Shown in pieces: positions 20,102 through 27,206 of a stretch of 27,800 bases of DNA. The position numbers and the translations under genes are program-made. The stretch is from Deinococcus marmoris DSM 12784 (GTDB lineage: Bacteria > Deinococcota > Deinococci > Deinococcales > Deinococcaceae): contig NZ_JNIV01000064.1 of NCBI RefSeq assembly GCF_000701405.1, positions 1-27,800 of the forward strand, in the 5' to 3' direction. How positions within the stretch are numbered: the first letter of the stretch is position 1; every line of letters starts with the position of its first letter. The notes beneath the pieces are model-generated. The model was given only the letters and a program-made list of their open reading frames with translations, ran no database searches and was not told where the DNA came from.

Positions 20102-22654
20102 TTACTTGGGCCTGACCAGCGTGATGGTGCCCTGGCCGGTGGTTTCATCCAGCAGAGACACGTAGATGTGGCCGTTGCTGCGGTTTTGCGTCAGGTCCAG
20201 GGGACTGGGGTTAAAGTTCGTCAGGCCCGGCACATTTTCCAGGGTTTCGCTGGTCACGATCTTCCCGTCCGGGCCGGGCTTGAGCACGATGATGTCCTTG
20301 CCCTGGCTGTAGCGCACCACCAGCAGGCGGTTCTTGAGTAGCGAGTTGCTACCGGGCAGGGTGTATTCCTCGATCACGCCGTTGGGCGAGAAGCTCTCGC
20401 CAAAGTCGTAGGCGACGCCGCCCCAGTTGGGATCAGGCTGCGTGCCGTCCGGGTAATCGATAACCTCGGCAGGATCATTGCCTGCACCCGGCGTGGGGTT
20501 GCCGCCGTTGAGAATCCACTCGCAGCGCGTCGGGTTGGGGTGACCGTAGTACTTGTTGGACTTGACGTTGAACAGGAAATCTTTTTGCTTGCGCAGGCCG
20601 TTCTTGCCACTGACGACTGGACCCTTGTAGCTGCCGTCGGGCCGGTTGGCGCAAGTGGCAGGCAGTGGGCTGGGCACGCTGGGGGTGTTGCCGCCCGCCG
20701 CCCCACCGTTGGCCGGAACGTACAGCGAGCCGTTGGTGTGCCACACCATGTCGTAGGCGTTGCGGATGCCGGTGGCGTACAGCGTGACCGGTGCGCCGGG
20801 GGCGTAGGGGTTGTAGTTGGAGCTGCCACGGTCTTCCGTCTTGACGTTCACGGGCGAACCCGCCGGGATTTTGTTCAGGTCCACCCGCAGCAGCGCCCCG
20901 GTCAGCAGCCGCTCGGGCCGCTGTCCCCATTGGTCGTCAGGCGCTCCGAGAGAGGAGTTGCTTCCCTGCAAGACGTACAGCGCTCCCGGCTCGCCCGGCT
21001 TGAAGGAGATCGAGTTGGTCAGGTGATCGCGCACCGAGCGCGGCAGGCCCACCACGTAGTCCTGCACGTTTTCCAGGTTGGGGCCGCTCAGGCGCGTGAT
21101 CTTGCCGGTCCAATCGTCCACCGGATCGCCGGTGTAGATGACGTTGTTGCTGATCCACAGCACCAGATTGCCCGCCGTGCTTGACGGATCAAACGTCAGG
21201 CCAACGATGGTGCGCAGACCGTCCTTATCCTTGACGGATGTGATGGTCTGCGGCTTCCCCAGCGTGCCGTCGGCCCCCATCGCAAAACGCAGGATTTCGC
21301 CGGTCAGCGTGGCCGCGTACAGCATGTTGTCCGGGCCGACCTGAACGGAGGTGTACGCGCCCGAGGGGACGTTGGCCTGCGAAATCTTCTCAAACTCCAC
21401 GGGGCCACCGTTGCCGGCCATCGGACCCGTCACGAAGCTGGTGCTGAAGGGCAGGAAAGCGTTGCCCGCTCCGTCCTTGAGCGCCGAGGTGATGGTAAAG
21501 GTATAGGTCGTGAAGGGCTGAAGGGTCGCATTGGGCTTGAGAACCACAATGTCTCCCCCGCCCGACGTGTTCACGATGGCCGGCACCGACTTGCCGTCCG
21601 GCCCCGTCAGTGAAACGGCCTGTGTCAGGGTGGCCGAATTGACGGACGCCAGCAGGTTCAGGTCAGCCGTCACGGCCCCCCTGGGGTCCACCATGGTCTG
21701 CCCGTTTTCCGGTTTGGTCTCGCGCACGCTGGGAAGGGCACCGGGCGAAAGGATCACGTAGTTGATCTTGGTGTTGGTGCCGCCGATGGCGTCGATGGTC
21801 AGCTTGCCGTCCCTGACTGGCACGCGCAGGGTCACGGAGCGGAACTTGTTGGTGTCGGCAGGCTTGTACGGCAAGATGGCCTTGACACCCTCGATGTTCA
21901 GGGCGTGCGTGCTGTCCACGTTGGCGCTGGGGTCGCCGGTACTGACGGTCACGGTATAGGTGCCGTCGGCCACCTTGTACTCCCAGGCCGCCGGGATTTT
22001 CACCGCAGGCACGCTGGTGTTGGCGTTGTACTGCATGTGAATAAACGACTTCAGGCGGGCGTCCACCGGCTGCGCCTCGTTCACGCGGGCGTTGACCGAG
22101 ACGTCCAGCGGGGCACGGCCCTCCTGGGCCACCCAGCCGTAACCGCGCGCCTCGCTGTAAGCCGCGCCGGTATCGGCGGTGTACCCGCCCGGAACGGCAG
22201 CACCCGCTGGCTGGAAGTTGATCTTCAGGCCGTCGGCAGGCAGTGGGGTAGGCGGGTTGGGCGGGATGGTCGTCGCCGTGACCGTGACCGCCGAGGTTCC
22301 GAAGACCTTGTCATTGGCCTTGGAGGTGGCCACAATGCTGGCGTTCCCGACGGTCACGGCCTTCACCAGACCGCTGGTGCCATCCACCGTCGCCACCGTG
22401 GGCGCGCTGGAGGTCCAGGTCACGTCCTTGATGAAAGTTCCGGTGCCGGTCACGGTGGCGCTCAGTTGCTGCTGGCCGCCTGGATTCAGGGTCACGGTGG
22501 CTGGCGTAACGCTCACGCCAGTCACGGCACTCCCGCCGGCAGGGGGCGTGGGACCGGGGTTACAGGCGGCCAGAAGGCCGGTCAGGACAAGGCCCAGCCC
22601 CAGCAGGGGCAGGCGGGACGGGGACAGCAGCAGACGGGCAGAGGTTTTGGACAT
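20102..22654 (-). CDS. Lipoprotein with Big2, malectin-like and glucose/sorbosone dehydrogenase-like domains
   Basis: 850 aa from the ATG at 22654, where the signal sequence starts. The lipobox is LAAC with C31. Domains in order: a bacterial Ig-like (Big2) domain about 45-125 (VTPATVTLNPGGQQQLSATV), a malectin-like carbohydrate-binding domain about 145-300 (LKINFQPAGA, YTADTGAAYSEARGYGWV), a second Ig-like domain about 320-420 (ETKPENGQ through YTFTITSALKDGAGN), and a glucose/sorbosone dehydrogenase-like beta-propeller about 430-850. It is likely cell-surface carbohydrate binding. Dehydrogenase activity (PQQ) cannot be confirmed from motifs. AAGGAA about 12 nt upstream is a weak ribosome site. 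An upstream reading frame to 22750 is less likely. Confidence 0.85.
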   Translation of the reverse strand: MSKTSARLLLSPSRLPLLGLGLVLTGLLAACNPGPTPPAGGSAVTGVSVTPATVTLNPGGQQQLSATVTGTGTFIKDVTWTSSAPTVATVDGTSGLVKAVTVGNASIVATSKANDKVFGTSAVTVTATTIPPNPPTPLPADGLKINFQPAGAAVPGGYTADTGAAYSEARGYGWVAQEGRAPLDVSVNARVNEAQPVDARLKSFIHMQYNANTSVPAVKIPAAWEYKVADGTYTVTVSTGDPSANVDSTHALNIEGVKAILPYKPADTNKFRSVTLRVPVRDGKLTIDAIGGTNTKINYVILSPGALPSVRETKPENGQTMVDPRGAVTADLNLLASVNSATLTQAVSLTGPDGKSVPAIVNTSGGGDIVVLKPNATLQPFTTYTFTITSALKDGAGNAFLPFSTSFVTGPMAGNGGPVEFEKISQANVPSGAYTSVQVGPDNMLYAATLTGEILRFAMGADGTLGKPQTITSVKDKDGLRTIVGLTFDPSSTAGNLVLWISNNVIYTGDPVDDWTGKITRLSGPNLENVQDYVVGLPRSVRDHLTNSISFKPGEPGALYVLQGSNSSLGAPDDQWGQRPERLLTGALLRVDLNKIPAGSPVNVKTEDRGSSNYNPYAPGAPVTLYATGIRNAYDMVWHTNGSLYVPANGGAAGGNTPSVPSPLPATCANRPDGSYKGPVVSGKNGLRKQKDFLFNVKSNKYYGHPNPTRCEWILNGGNPTPGAGNDPAEVIDYPDGTQPDPNWGGVAYDFGESFSPNGVIEEYTLPGSNSLLKNRLLVVRYSQGKDIIVLKPGPDGKIVTSETLENVPGLTNFNPSPLDLTQNRSNGHIYVSLLDETTGQGTITLVRPK

Positions 22655-23207
22655 CACAGGAAGGTTCCTTTTCTCATATCGGGGATAGTCGGGACAGATT
22701 TGTCGCTCTGGCAGGGGGTGCGCTGAACTGCACGGCCACCGGCATGGCAACGGCGAGACAGGCGAGAATAGTCCGCAGAACGTTAAACCATCGCAAATAG
22801 CGTTACTCGGAAACAGGCGTTGCCGTGAAGGTTTTTCTCATCTGGCAGGGGCCGGGAACAGGGCGATTCGGGCAGGCGACGAAGCCGGATCAGTAGGTCA
22901 AGGAGAGCAGGTCAAAAGAGACACGGAGATGGCAGAACCACCCAGCGGGCACCCGTGGATCAGGTGTTGAAGCGTGCGCCCGCGCTGCTGGGCCGCGCCG
23001 GTCAGACAGTAATCGCGGGCAACCGCCGGGGCAAGGGCCGGGGCTGGGTGGACGCTCAGCCGGACGCCAGCGCAGCCAGCAACCCGCAAGACCTGAGCCG
23101 AACGCCAAAGCACGGCGTCTGTCAGGCCAGCGAGGGGCGGCCCACCACCTTGCAACCGGAGTCCGCATGACGCCGCCCACCCCCCAGGCCATGCCATGCT
23201 GTCCCCC
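22655..23207. other. 553-bp divergent intergenic region, no supported gene
   Basis: It lies between the divergent lipoprotein and ferredoxin genes. Short reading frames here (for example 22955-23170, +) have no ribosome site or recognisable product. A minus-strand TATTCT (22766-22771) could be a -10 for the lipoprotein gene, but no matching -35 is seen. Positions 23156-23168 resemble one end of the MITE-like element (CGGAGTCCGCAT, one mismatch). Nothing else is supported. Confidence 0.5.
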
Positions 23208-23603
23208 ATGACACAGAACATTCCCCAGAGCGTTACCCTTCAGGTCGAAGGCTTCCCAGACATCACGGCGCAGTCCGGCGAGCGGCTGGTGCTGGCGCTG
23301 GAGCGCGGCGGCGTGGACATCCTGCACCGCTGCGGCGGCGTGGCAAGATGCACCACCTGCCGCGTGACTTTTCAGGAGGGCGAACCCGACGCCATGACCC
23401 TGGCCGAATACGACAAGCTGACGGAGAAGGAACTGCTGGGTCAGGCCCGGCTGTCCTGTCAGATCGAGTGCGCGCCGGGGATGCGCCTGACACCGCTGCA
23501 AACGGCGGCCAGCACGGGCCTGGAACCCGGTAAGGCCCCCGCCGAGGCCATAGAGCCGGACCCCCAGTGGACCACCCGCCCCGGCGCGTCCACCGAGGGC
23601 TAG
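23208..23603 (+). CDS. 2Fe-2S ferredoxin
   Basis: 131 aa from the ATG at 23208. An ATG four codons earlier (23196) is possible. Cluster ligands are C42-x5-C48-x2-C51 (HRCGGVARCTTC) and C84 (RLSCQIEC), the spacing of adrenodoxin/Isc-type and related [2Fe-2S] ferredoxins. The fold ends near residue 95, followed by a Pro/Ala/Glu-rich tail of about 35 residues. It is a cytosolic electron carrier; the partner is unknown. CATGCT 7 nt upstream is a near match to a leaderless -10. Confidence 0.9.
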   Translation: MTQNIPQSVTLQVEGFPDITAQSGERLVLALERGGVDILHRCGGVARCTTCRVTFQEGEPDAMTLAEYDKLTEKELLGQARLSCQIECAPGMRLTPLQTAASTGLEPGKAPAEAIEPDPQWTTRPGASTEG

Positions 23604-23691
23604 ACCCCTAATCCGTGGTATGGACGCGTCTGGGAGCAATCCTGGACACGTTCCGGCATCACTTGGCCTGACACCTATTTCGACAATTGCC

Positions 23692-25605
23692 CTAATTCAT
23701 CTTTCTGTGCCGCTCGGCCTCGAAGCGGGCAATTTCCGAGGGGCTGGACACCTGCCGCGCCACCGACAGGCGCAGGTCCTCGGTTTCGGTGTCGTTGGGA
23801 TCAATGCCCAGGATGGCGGTGGCCAGCAGCACCACCCGCCGCTCCTGCCCCCGCTCGATCTGCGAGGCCCGCAACTCGGCCCGCAGCGATCCCACCAGCG
23901 CCCGCTGAATGGTCATGCGCTGTTCCCCGGCCCACTCGCTTTCCTGGAGGCTGGGCAGGAATTCTCCCTTGTAGGCGGCCACGGCGGCAGGTAACTGGCC
24001 GCCCGCCACCAGTTGCAGCACCCGCTGGCTATCCAGCGTGATGCTGGCCTTGCTACTCAGGCGGTATTCAGGGGCCTGATGCGCGCCCTCCACCAGCATG
24101 ACGTCTGCGCCCATCGCTTCTCGGATATCGGTGACGCACTGCCGGAAATACGTGGCGGCCTTTTTTGGATCACGGTCCGGCCACAGTTGTGTCACCACGT
24201 CCTGGCGGGTGCTGCGCGGATGCAGCGCCAGATAGGCCAGCACCGCCACGCTGCCGCGCGCCCGCATGGCGCAGGGAATCCCGTCGCGCAGCACCAGCTC
24301 CTGCCCCAGCGTCATGATTTCCAGGCGCATGCCGCTGGTGAACAGATCGTCGCGCATGGTCCCGCCCAGCAGGGAGGCGTCTTCCAGCGCGGCCTCCAGC
24401 AGCGGGGCCAGGTTGGGCTGGAGGCGCGCGTAGGCCAGCATTTCCTCGATTTCCCGCAGGTCCGGCGCAATGGCCGCCTGCGACTGCGAATGCGGCTGCC
24501 CCGCCAGTTCCAGCAGCGCTTCCGAAAGCAGCCCAGTGCAGCGCGGCAGATCGTTCATGCAGTAGGCGCTAAATGCCGCCAGCAGCAGCGCGCGCGTGGC
24601 GTCGATCTGAGCGCCGCGCCGCAGGGCTTCCTCACGCACTTCCAGATGCATCCGCAGCGCCGAGGCACTGTCGCCGCGCCGCAGGGCCATCATCGCCAGC
24701 ACCACCCGCGCATACAGCGAGAGTTCAGGATTCAGGGCGCGCAGCCGGGCAATGGTGCGAACCGCCTCGGCATGTTCTCCAATCCGGCTGTAATGGTTGG
24801 CGAGGTGGGAGAGGGCGTAATCGGTGATCTGGACTTCTTGCATCCTTTCTGCTCGATTCGCTAGGCTTAGCAGACTTTCACAAAAACCTGCATAATCTCC
24901 TGTTATTAGCATCAGTTCTGTTCTTCGGGCATCTAACTGAAGCGAGTAATGTTCATCTTCCATCGCATCGACTAAATTCTGAAGTCGCCCTATTGTATTA
25001 AAGGCCTCGTCAATATATCCGGCTTCAGATTGAATATCAAGCAGGGTATACAGTGCAGAGAGCAAGGGTCTCTTGTTTATGTCTTTCTCTAATGCGGGGA
25101 GCGCGCTATTGATGTATCTGAGTGCAGCAGGAACTTCTCCACGAATCATATGGGCGAATGCGAGAGTGTGCGATATGCGAGCCGCTACCTTCTTATCTCC
25201 TAAAGAGAGGTAACCTCGTCGCGATTCCTCTATTTTTTTAATGGCATCAGCACGCCCCAAGCTCTGTAAAACTACGCCGTGCCAGCGTAGCGTCCTGAAA
25301 AGCAACTCGCCAGACAAGCTGGAGGTGATCTCCTCAAAATGTGCGTCCGCTTTTCTCTCTTGACCGAGAACGCGCAAAAGATTCCCATATTCCACTTTGG
25401 CTTCAACATCACCCAGTGCCATCGCCAGCTCCAACGGCTCCTCAGCGGCAGCAAATTGGTTTGTGCGGAGGAGTGAGATACCAAGCCAAGCCAATTCTCT
25501 CGACTCCAAGTCACTTCGCGCCGTCAGGGTTGTTAAAATAGCATCGTAGTTACCAGCATCAAACTCGCTTTGGAGCTGTGCAGGAGGCACAAAACGCTTT
25601 TTCAC
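23692..25605 (-). CDS. TPR-containing SARP/BTAD-type transcriptional regulator
   Basis: 637 aa, GTG start. Residues about 1-410 are helical repeats of TPR type (for example LAWLGISLLRTNQFAAAEEP and ALSHLANHYSRIGEHAEAVR). About 425-515 is an OmpR/SARP winged-helix DNA-binding domain (LAYLALHPRSTRQDVVTQLW, then YFRQCVTDIREAMG). About 525-637 is a bacterial transcriptional activation (BTAD) helical domain. TPR sensor plus DNA-binding domain is the plan of peptide-responsive regulators (PlcR, Rgg, TprA), although in those the DNA-binding domain is N-terminal. Codons 1-255 are AT-rich (a 60-nt sample at 24901 is 40% GC); the rest is about 65-70% GC. It is divergent from a secreted-peptide gene with a 23-bp gap. 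Confidence 0.85.
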   Translation of the reverse strand: MKKRFVPPAQLQSEFDAGNYDAILTTLTARSDLESRELAWLGISLLRTNQFAAAEEPLELAMALGDVEAKVEYGNLLRVLGQERKADAHFEEITSSLSGELLFRTLRWHGVVLQSLGRADAIKKIEESRRGYLSLGDKKVAARISHTLAFAHMIRGEVPAALRYINSALPALEKDINKRPLLSALYTLLDIQSEAGYIDEAFNTIGRLQNLVDAMEDEHYSLQLDARRTELMLITGDYAGFCESLLSLANRAERMQEVQITDYALSHLANHYSRIGEHAEAVRTIARLRALNPELSLYARVVLAMMALRRGDSASALRMHLEVREEALRRGAQIDATRALLLAAFSAYCMNDLPRCTGLLSEALLELAGQPHSQSQAAIAPDLREIEEMLAYARLQPNLAPLLEAALEDASLLGGTMRDDLFTSGMRLEIMTLGQELVLRDGIPCAMRARGSVAVLAYLALHPRSTRQDVVTQLWPDRDPKKAATYFRQCVTDIREAMGADVMLVEGAHQAPEYRLSSKASITLDSQRVLQLVAGGQLPAAVAAYKGEFLPSLQESEWAGEQRMTIQRALVGSLRAELRASQIERGQERRVVLLATAILGIDPNDTETEDLRLSVARQVSSPSEIARFEAERHRKMN

Positions 25606-25616
25606 ACTCTGCCACC

Positions 25617-25622
25617 TATGAT
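25617..25622 (+). promoter_or_regulatory. Leaderless-type -10 of the peptide-HD-GYP operon
   Basis: TATGAT is followed by 6 nt and the ATG at 25629. It is a near-consensus hexamer at the leaderless spacing. On the opposite strand the same bases read TATCAT (25623 to 25618), 12 nt before the regulator's GTG, so the two divergent promoters may overlap. Confidence 0.65.
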
Positions 25623-25628
25623 ACCTTC

Positions 25629-25769
25629 ATGAAAAAGACCTTGCGCTCCTTACTCGGAATCGTTCTGACGTTCAGCATGTGCATTGGCACTGCGAACGCA
25701 GCGGTAAAGACTTTGGTTGGTACCGAAAGCGCCGCTCCCATTACGCAGTCCAGCGTTAACGCAAATTAA
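25629..25769 (+). CDS. Small secreted peptide precursor (46 aa)
   Basis: 46 aa from the ATG at 25629, chosen for the promoter spacing and because a classic signal peptide starts there: MKKTLR, a hydrophobic core (LLGIVLTFSMCIG) and a cleavage site TANA|A after residue 24. The predicted mature part is 22 residues, begins AVKTLVG and ends SSVNAN, and has no cysteine. I recognise no family. It sits divergently beside a TPR-type regulator and first in an operon with a 62-aa orphan and an HD-GYP protein, which suggests a Phr-like signalling peptide. That role is inference. Its base composition is AT-richer than the downstream genes, like the regulator's N-terminal half. Confidence 0.72.
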   Translation: MKKTLRSLLGIVLTFSMCIGTANAAVKTLVGTESAAPITQSSVNAN

Positions 25770-25779
25770 GGCGACTGAC

Positions 25780-25968
25780 ATGACCGTATCCTACCCCCGA
25801 AAAATGCAGCAGGTCCGTGAAGCCTTTGACACCACTGCCGCCAAGCAGGTGCGTCAGCAGGCCACGGAGACCTCCAACGTGCGCCCGGCCAGCGCCTCGC
25901 TGCTGACCAACCGCATGGACAGCATGTCTTTCCGGATGGGTCGCCTGTCCTGTGCTGGTCTGGAATGA
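25780..25968 (+). CDS. Small hypothetical protein (62 aa) coupled to the HD-GYP gene
   Basis: 62 aa. TTAAGG overlapping the peptide stop lies about 9 nt before the ATG and can serve as ribosome site. The protein is hydrophilic, Gln/Arg/Thr/Ser-rich, probably helical at 7-30 (KMQQVREAFDTTAAKQVRQQ), with no signal or membrane segment and one cysteine near the end. No family recognised. Its TGA overlaps the HD-GYP ATG (ATGA), so the two are likely translationally coupled and may work together, for example as a small regulator of the enzyme. Confidence 0.65.
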   Translation: MTVSYPRKMQQVREAFDTTAAKQVRQQATETSNVRPASASLLTNRMDSMSFRMGRLSCAGLE

Positions 25969-26633
25969 GTCCCAGACGGCTTCCCTGGAACAACCCGGAC
26001 AGCGGAGCCTGGAAAGCCGATGCAAGTACCCATGACCTGACGGTTGAAGCCAATTTCCGGGAGGCCAGCGCCTGGGTGACGGCACTTGCGGGCCGCCCCT
26101 GCGAAGGGCACGAGCGCCGGGTGGCCGAGCTGACCCTGAAACTAGCCGCCGCCGCCGACCTGATCCACAGTGAACGGGATATCCGGCAGATCGTGTGGGC
26201 CGGACTGCTGCATGACATCGGCAAGGTGGCCATCGACCCGCGCATCTTGAACAAGCCCGGCCCACTGACGCCCGCAGAGTTCGAGGCCGTCCAGCAGCAC
26301 CCCGGCCTGGGCCACCGTCTGGCACGCACCGCGCCGCAAGTGGACAATGAAATCCTGGGCGGTATTCTCCACCACCACGAACGCTGGGACGGTGAGGGTT
26401 ACCCGATGGGGTTGATCGGCGAATCCATCCCGCTGCTGGCCCGCCTGCTCAAGATCACCGACGTCTACGACGCGCTGGTCTCGGACCGCCCGTACCGCGC
26501 CGCCTGGACCGCCGACGAGGCTGCCACGTATCTGCTGCAACATTCGGGCATGGCCTTTGATCCGCGCCTGATTCAAATTTTTGCGTACCGCGTTTTACCT
26601 TTCCACCAGCAACCCACCTTTCCTCTGGGCTGA
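25965..26633 (+). CDS. HD-GYP domain protein (predicted c-di-GMP phosphodiesterase)
   Basis: 222 aa, essentially a stand-alone HD-GYP domain with no receiver, PAS or GAF sensor. Expected metal and catalytic residues are present: H49 (EGHERRV), H83-D84 with K87 (LLHDIGKVAI), H112, H136/H137 and D166 (ITDVYDAL). The GYP motif lies in WDGEGYPMGL (141-150). The family hydrolyses cyclic di-GMP, lowering its level in the cytosol. Lacking its own sensor, it could be controlled by operon expression or by the preceding 62-aa protein. The last ~15 residues and the 3' flank turn AT-rich, just before a terminator and an IS630 insertion. Confidence 0.9.
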   Translation: MSPRRLPWNNPDSGAWKADASTHDLTVEANFREASAWVTALAGRPCEGHERRVAELTLKLAAAADLIHSERDIRQIVWAGLLHDIGKVAIDPRILNKPGPLTPAEFEAVQQHPGLGHRLARTAPQVDNEILGGILHHHERWDGEGYPMGLIGESIPLLARLLKITDVYDALVSDRPYRAAWTADEAATYLLQHSGMAFDPRLIQIFAYRVLPFHQQPTFPLG

Positions 26634-26650
26634 GTTTTTCCTGAGGAGCG

Positions 26651-26715
26651 CAACTCTTCTCCTGCCAATCCATCCCACCGCCGACAACTTCCGCAGAGCA
26701 GGAGTTGATTTTTTT
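26651..26715 (+). terminator. Probable terminator of the peptide-HD-GYP operon
   Basis: CAACTC(TTCT)CCTGC at 26651-26665 can pair with GCAGGAGTTG at 26698-26707, leaving a bulge and a large loop, followed by A and T7 (26709-26715). The stem and T run are good; the ~32-nt loop and bulge lower confidence. Confidence 0.45.
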
Positions 26716-26810
26716 GGTCTGTCTTCCCAGAGTGCGGCGTATTTCCACGCCCGACCAGAGAAGCGAAATTATGCTCCAGCACGGCGCTGTGCAGGGTATA
26801 GAGCATTTGG

Positions 26811-26816
26811 CATAGT
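26811..26816 (+). promoter_or_regulatory. Possible -10 of the transposase, inside the IS end
   Basis: CATAGT followed by 6 nt and GTG 26823 resembles the leaderless pattern with one mismatch at the first base. Confidence 0.3.
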
Positions 26817-26822
26817 AGCTGA

Positions 26823-27206
26823 GTGAATACAGCAGGCGTCTACGGTTATGGGTTGGAATTTCGGACTCGGATTGTTGCCCTGGTCCTTGATGGGGCGACA
26901 CCGGAGGAAGCAGCGCGTCACTTCGCCGTTCATGTCAATACGGTCAAGGGTTACCTGGAACGGCATCGCAACAACACCTTGCACGTTCGGGTCAAACCCA
27001 CAGGCCGTCACCGGACGGTGACGGCAGCGCACGAGAATCAACTGCTCAAACAACTCGAAGCCCACCCCGATGCCACCCTGACCGAGCATGCTTGCATGCT
27101 CGAAGACGCCACGGGCCTCAAGATCTGTTTCAAGACTGTGGACCGTGTGTTTGCACGCCTTCAGATCACCCATAAAAAAAACACTGGTCGCACTCGAACG
27201 CCGTGA
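26823..27206 (+). CDS. IS630 transposase, N-terminal (DNA-binding) reading frame
   Basis: 127 aa with a GTG start inside the IS. It contains a helix-turn-helix (FRTRIVALVLDGATPEEAAR then NTVKGYLERH) and a second winged-helix-like part (LTEHACMLEDATGLKICFKT), the usual paired DNA-binding domain of IS630/Tc1-type transposases. It runs into an A8 tract at 27174-27181, after which only 10 more codons follow before the stop. The catalytic domain continues in the next frame, so a full-length protein needs a +1-type shift at the A tract. Confidence 0.85.
   Translation: MNTAGVYGYGLEFRTRIVALVLDGATPEEAARHFAVHVNTVKGYLERHRNNTLHVRVKPTGRHRTVTAAHENQLLKQLEAHPDATLTEHACMLEDATGLKICFKTVDRVFARLQITHKKNTGRTRTP

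Noticed and set aside
22955..23170. 71-aa plus-strand ORF in the divergent intergenic region
   Set aside because: No ribosome site, no promoter pattern and no recognisable domain. It overlaps a possible repeat remnant.
26573..26806. 77-aa minus-strand ORF between the HD-GYP gene and the IS
   Set aside because: It starts inside the IS end and runs through the terminator into the HD-GYP coding end. There is no ribosome site.
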